Assembly (NCBI RefSeq): GCF_017875235.1
Contig: NZ_JAGGMI010000001.1
Location: 612,840 to 676,839, forward strand
Source: Asticcacaulis solisilvae
Lineage (GTDB): Bacteria; Pseudomonadota; Alphaproteobacteria; Caulobacterales; Caulobacteraceae
Reading direction: 5' to 3'
Length of the DNA: 64,000 bases
The position numbers and the translations under genes are program-made. A model generated the notes under the pieces. That model did no database searches, was not told the origin of the DNA, and saw nothing but the letters and a program-made list of their open reading frames with translations. The stretch's first letter is position 1. Every line of letters begins with the position of its first letter. This document shows, piece after piece, positions 62,198 through 64,000 of the stretch.

Positions 62198-62980
62198 TTG
62201 AAAACCATCATTATCATTCCCGCGCGTTATGCTTCGAGCCGTTATCCCGGCAAGCCTTTGGTCGTGCTGACCGGCAAGGACGGCGTGCCGAAGTCGCTGA
62301 TCCAGCGGTCCTGGGAAGCCGCCATGGCGGTCAAGGACGTTGCCGCGGTCTATGTCGCGACCGATGACGATCGCATCCGCGAGGCCGCCGAAGCCTTCGG
62401 CGCCAAGGTGGTTATGACAGCGGAAAGTTGTGCCAATGGCACCGAGCGCCTGGCCGACGCCTTGTCGAACCTCGATGAAACCGCCGATCTCTATGTCAAC
62501 CTTCAGGGCGATGCGCCGCTGACGCCGGCCTGGTTCGTCGAAGACCTGATCCGCGAAATGAAAGCCAATCCTGACGTGCAGATGGCGACGCCGGTCCTGC
62601 GCTGCGATCACCAGACCCACGCCAACTTCGTCGAGGACCGCCTCAATGGCCGCGTCGGCGGCACGACGGCCGTCTTCGACCGCCACATGAACGCGCTTTA
62701 TTTTTCCAAGGAAGTCATTCCCTATACGGGCCGCAGCTTCGGTCCCGACGATGTCGTTCCCGTCTTCCACCATGTCGGCGTCTACGCCTACCGTCCCGAA
62801 GCGCTCAAGGCCTATGGCTCGTGGCCGGTCGGACCGCTGGAAACGCTGGAAGGACTTGAGCAACTGCGCTTCCTGGAAAACGGCATGCCTATCCGCTGCG
62901 TCGAAGTCGACGGCCAGGGCCGCGTCTTCTGGGAGCTGAACAACCCCGTCGACGTCGCTCGAATTGAAAGTGTAATCTGA
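62198..62980 (+). CDS. kdsB: 3-deoxy-manno-octulosonate cytidylyltransferase
   Basis: KdsB activates Kdo with CTP to CMP-Kdo. The 260-residue protein has the nucleotide loop IIPARYASSRYPGKPL, with VYVATDDDRI and NLQGDAPL (the metal-binding aspartate) and HVGVYAYRPEAL near the C-terminus. The start is a TTG at 62198, one base after the kdsD stop, because homologues begin MKTIIIIPARYAS exactly here. Its TGA overlaps the kdsA ATG by one base. Confidence 0.95.
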   Translation: MKTIIIIPARYASSRYPGKPLVVLTGKDGVPKSLIQRSWEAAMAVKDVAAVYVATDDDRIREAAEAFGAKVVMTAESCANGTERLADALSNLDETADLYVNLQGDAPLTPAWFVEDLIREMKANPDVQMATPVLRCDHQTHANFVEDRLNGRVGGTTAVFDRHMNALYFSKEVIPYTGRSFGPDDVVPVFHHVGVYAYRPEALKAYGSWPVGPLETLEGLEQLRFLENGMPIRCVEVDGQGRVFWELNNPVDVARIESVI

Positions 62981-63828
62981 TGTCCATCGCCCCCCAGCAC
63001 GTCAAAACCCGCATCGTCGAGATCGGCAATATCAAGGTCGGCGGCGACGAGCCCTTCGCCCTGATCGCCGGCCCGTGCCAGATCGAAAGCCTCGATCACG
63101 CGCTGATGATGGCCGAGAAGATCGCCGAGGCCTGTGCGCCGACGGGCACGAAGTTCATCTACAAGTCGAGCTATGACAAGGCCAACCGGTCGTCGATCGG
63201 TACGGCGCGCGGCATCGGCATCGAAGAAGGTCTCGATATCCTGGCGGCGGTGCGCGACAGGTTCGGCTGCCCGGTCCTGACCGACGTTCACGACGCGCAT
63301 CAGTGCGAACCCGTCGGCAAGGTTGTCGATGTCGTGCAGATCCCGGCCTTCCTGTGCCGCCAGACCGATCTCTTGCTTGCCGCCGGCGCCACGGGCAAGG
63401 CGATCAATGTCAAGAAGGGCCAGTTCCTGGCGCCCTGGGACATGCAGAACGTCGCCAAGAAGATTGCGTCTACCGGCAATGAGAAGATCCTGCTGTGCGA
63501 TCGCGGCACCTCGTTTGGCTACAATACGCTGGTGACCGATTTCCGCGGCCTGCCGATCATGGCGCAGACGGGCTATCCGATCGTGTTCGACGCGACGCAC
63601 AGCGTGCAGCAGCCGGGCGGCCAGGGCACCACCTCGGGCGGCCAGCGCGAGTTCGCGCCGATCCTGGCGCGGGCGGCCTGTGCGGTCGGGGTGTCGGCGG
63701 TGTTTATCGAGACGCACCAGGACCCGGATCACGCGCCGTCGGACGGTCCGAACATGATCTTCATCGACCAGATGCAAGCGCTGATCGGCACGCTGAGAGC
63801 GTTCGACGATTTGGCCAAGGGAAAGTAA
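62980..63828 (+). CDS. kdsA: 3-deoxy-8-phosphooctulonate synthase
   Basis: KdsA joins phosphoenolpyruvate and arabinose 5-phosphate to give Kdo 8-phosphate. The 282 residues include FALIAGPCQIES, KFIYKSSYDKANRSS (the PEP site), VLTDVHDAHQC, IPAFLCRQTDLL and FDATHSVQQPGG. The cysteine in AGPCQIE suggests the metal-dependent class, which requires Cys at this position. It is the last gene of the operon and is followed by two hairpins. Confidence 0.96.
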   Translation: MSIAPQHVKTRIVEIGNIKVGGDEPFALIAGPCQIESLDHALMMAEKIAEACAPTGTKFIYKSSYDKANRSSIGTARGIGIEEGLDILAAVRDRFGCPVLTDVHDAHQCEPVGKVVDVVQIPAFLCRQTDLLLAAGATGKAINVKKGQFLAPWDMQNVAKKIASTGNEKILLCDRGTSFGYNTLVTDFRGLPIMAQTGYPIVFDATHSVQQPGGQGTTSGGQREFAPILARAACAVGVSAVFIETHQDPDHAPSDGPNMIFIDQMQALIGTLRAFDDLAKGK

Positions 63829-63874
63829 TGGGGTTTGGGGCCCGTGGCCCCAAGTCTTTTAAAATCAAAGAAAA

Positions 63875-63897
63875 AGCCTGCCCTTTTGGGGCAGGCT
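63875..63897 (+). terminator. First hairpin after kdsA
   Basis: AGCCTGCC and GGCAGGCT pair around CTTTTG. It lacks its own U-run and is followed 12 bases later by a stronger terminator. Confidence 0.65.
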
Positions 63898-63908
63898 CAG
63901 ACTGTTGA

Positions 63909-63941
63909 CAAACCCCGTCTTTTTGGCGGGGTTTGTTTTTT
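63909..63941 (+). terminator. Rho-independent terminator after kdsA
   Basis: CAAACCCCG and CGGGGTTTG pair around TCTTTTTGG, and TTTTTTG follows. The remaining 59 bases to the end of the window show no feature. Confidence 0.9.
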
Positions 63942-64000
63942 GTCCGTTACTTGGGTTTGGGTATTTTTGGATGCCGGAGTTATGCGGCCGTGAGGGTGGG

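Overview
The window is GC-rich, densely packed alphaproteobacterial chromosome. It most resembles Caulobacteraceae, probably Asticcacaulis or a close relative. The evidence is a PodJ-type polarity protein (41214-44333) whose N-terminus reads like Caulobacter PodJ, the ftsEX / MJ0042 zinc-ribbon / hpt arrangement, a lysA-lptM-argH block, DUF4167, DUF2125 and DUF4175 proteins typical of alphaproteobacteria, and a kdsD-kdsB-kdsA cluster. I see no rRNA, tRNA, CRISPR array, transposase, integrase or phage gene. This is mostly core genome with a few accessory patches.

Layout. 1-12 kb: the 5' end of a chemoreceptor, lysC, ubiG, prmC, a DUF4167 protein, a DUF1178 / nitrilase-like / glutaredoxin run, comF, a NDUFAF5-like methyltransferase, a small excalibur protein, mutT, argJ and a parvulin lipoprotein. 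12-20 kb: secA, two tandem secreted helical proteins, an acyltransferase (plsC-like), a YdcF-like protein and ftsE-ftsX. 20-26 kb: a zinc-ribbon protein with a histidine-rich tail, hpt, a short DUF4175 protein, lysA, lptM, argH and a TlpA thioredoxin. 26-36 kb: an orphan AT-richer gene, DUF418, a small membrane protein, 3-hydroxybutyryl-CoA dehydrogenase, etfA-etfB, cobalamin adenosyltransferase, a HIG1-like protein, TetR, a Rieske oxygenase, another AT-richer orphan and hisC. 36-47 kb: chorismate mutase, DUF2125, a DinG/XPD-like helicase, PodJ, argF and argD.

47-60 kb is the accessory part: an orphan antitoxin-like mini-gene, two tandem TraB/GumN proteins, an XRE regulator with a membrane partner and a clear operator/promoter, a three-gene cassette (CelD-like GNAT, GT2, JmjC-like cupin), a Tat-type SDR, a cyclophilin, a radical SAM gene broken by one missing base, an alpha/beta hydrolase, and an operon of an acyltransferase, two duplicated membrane proteins and a winged-helix regulator. 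61-64 kb is the Kdo pathway (kdsD, kdsB, kdsA) with a strong terminator.

Several intergenic gaps carry structured repeats: a large nested inverted repeat (2666-2854), a 14-bp perfect inverted repeat (9296-9340), a dispersed hairpin element present twice (9165-9238, 44819-44892) and short GC-rich hairpins between genes. Four convergent gene pairs share overlapping stop codons. I did not find a convincing new defence system or large mobile island. The best candidates for something undescribed are the GNAT-GT2-JmjC cassette and the duplicated-membrane-protein/regulator operon.
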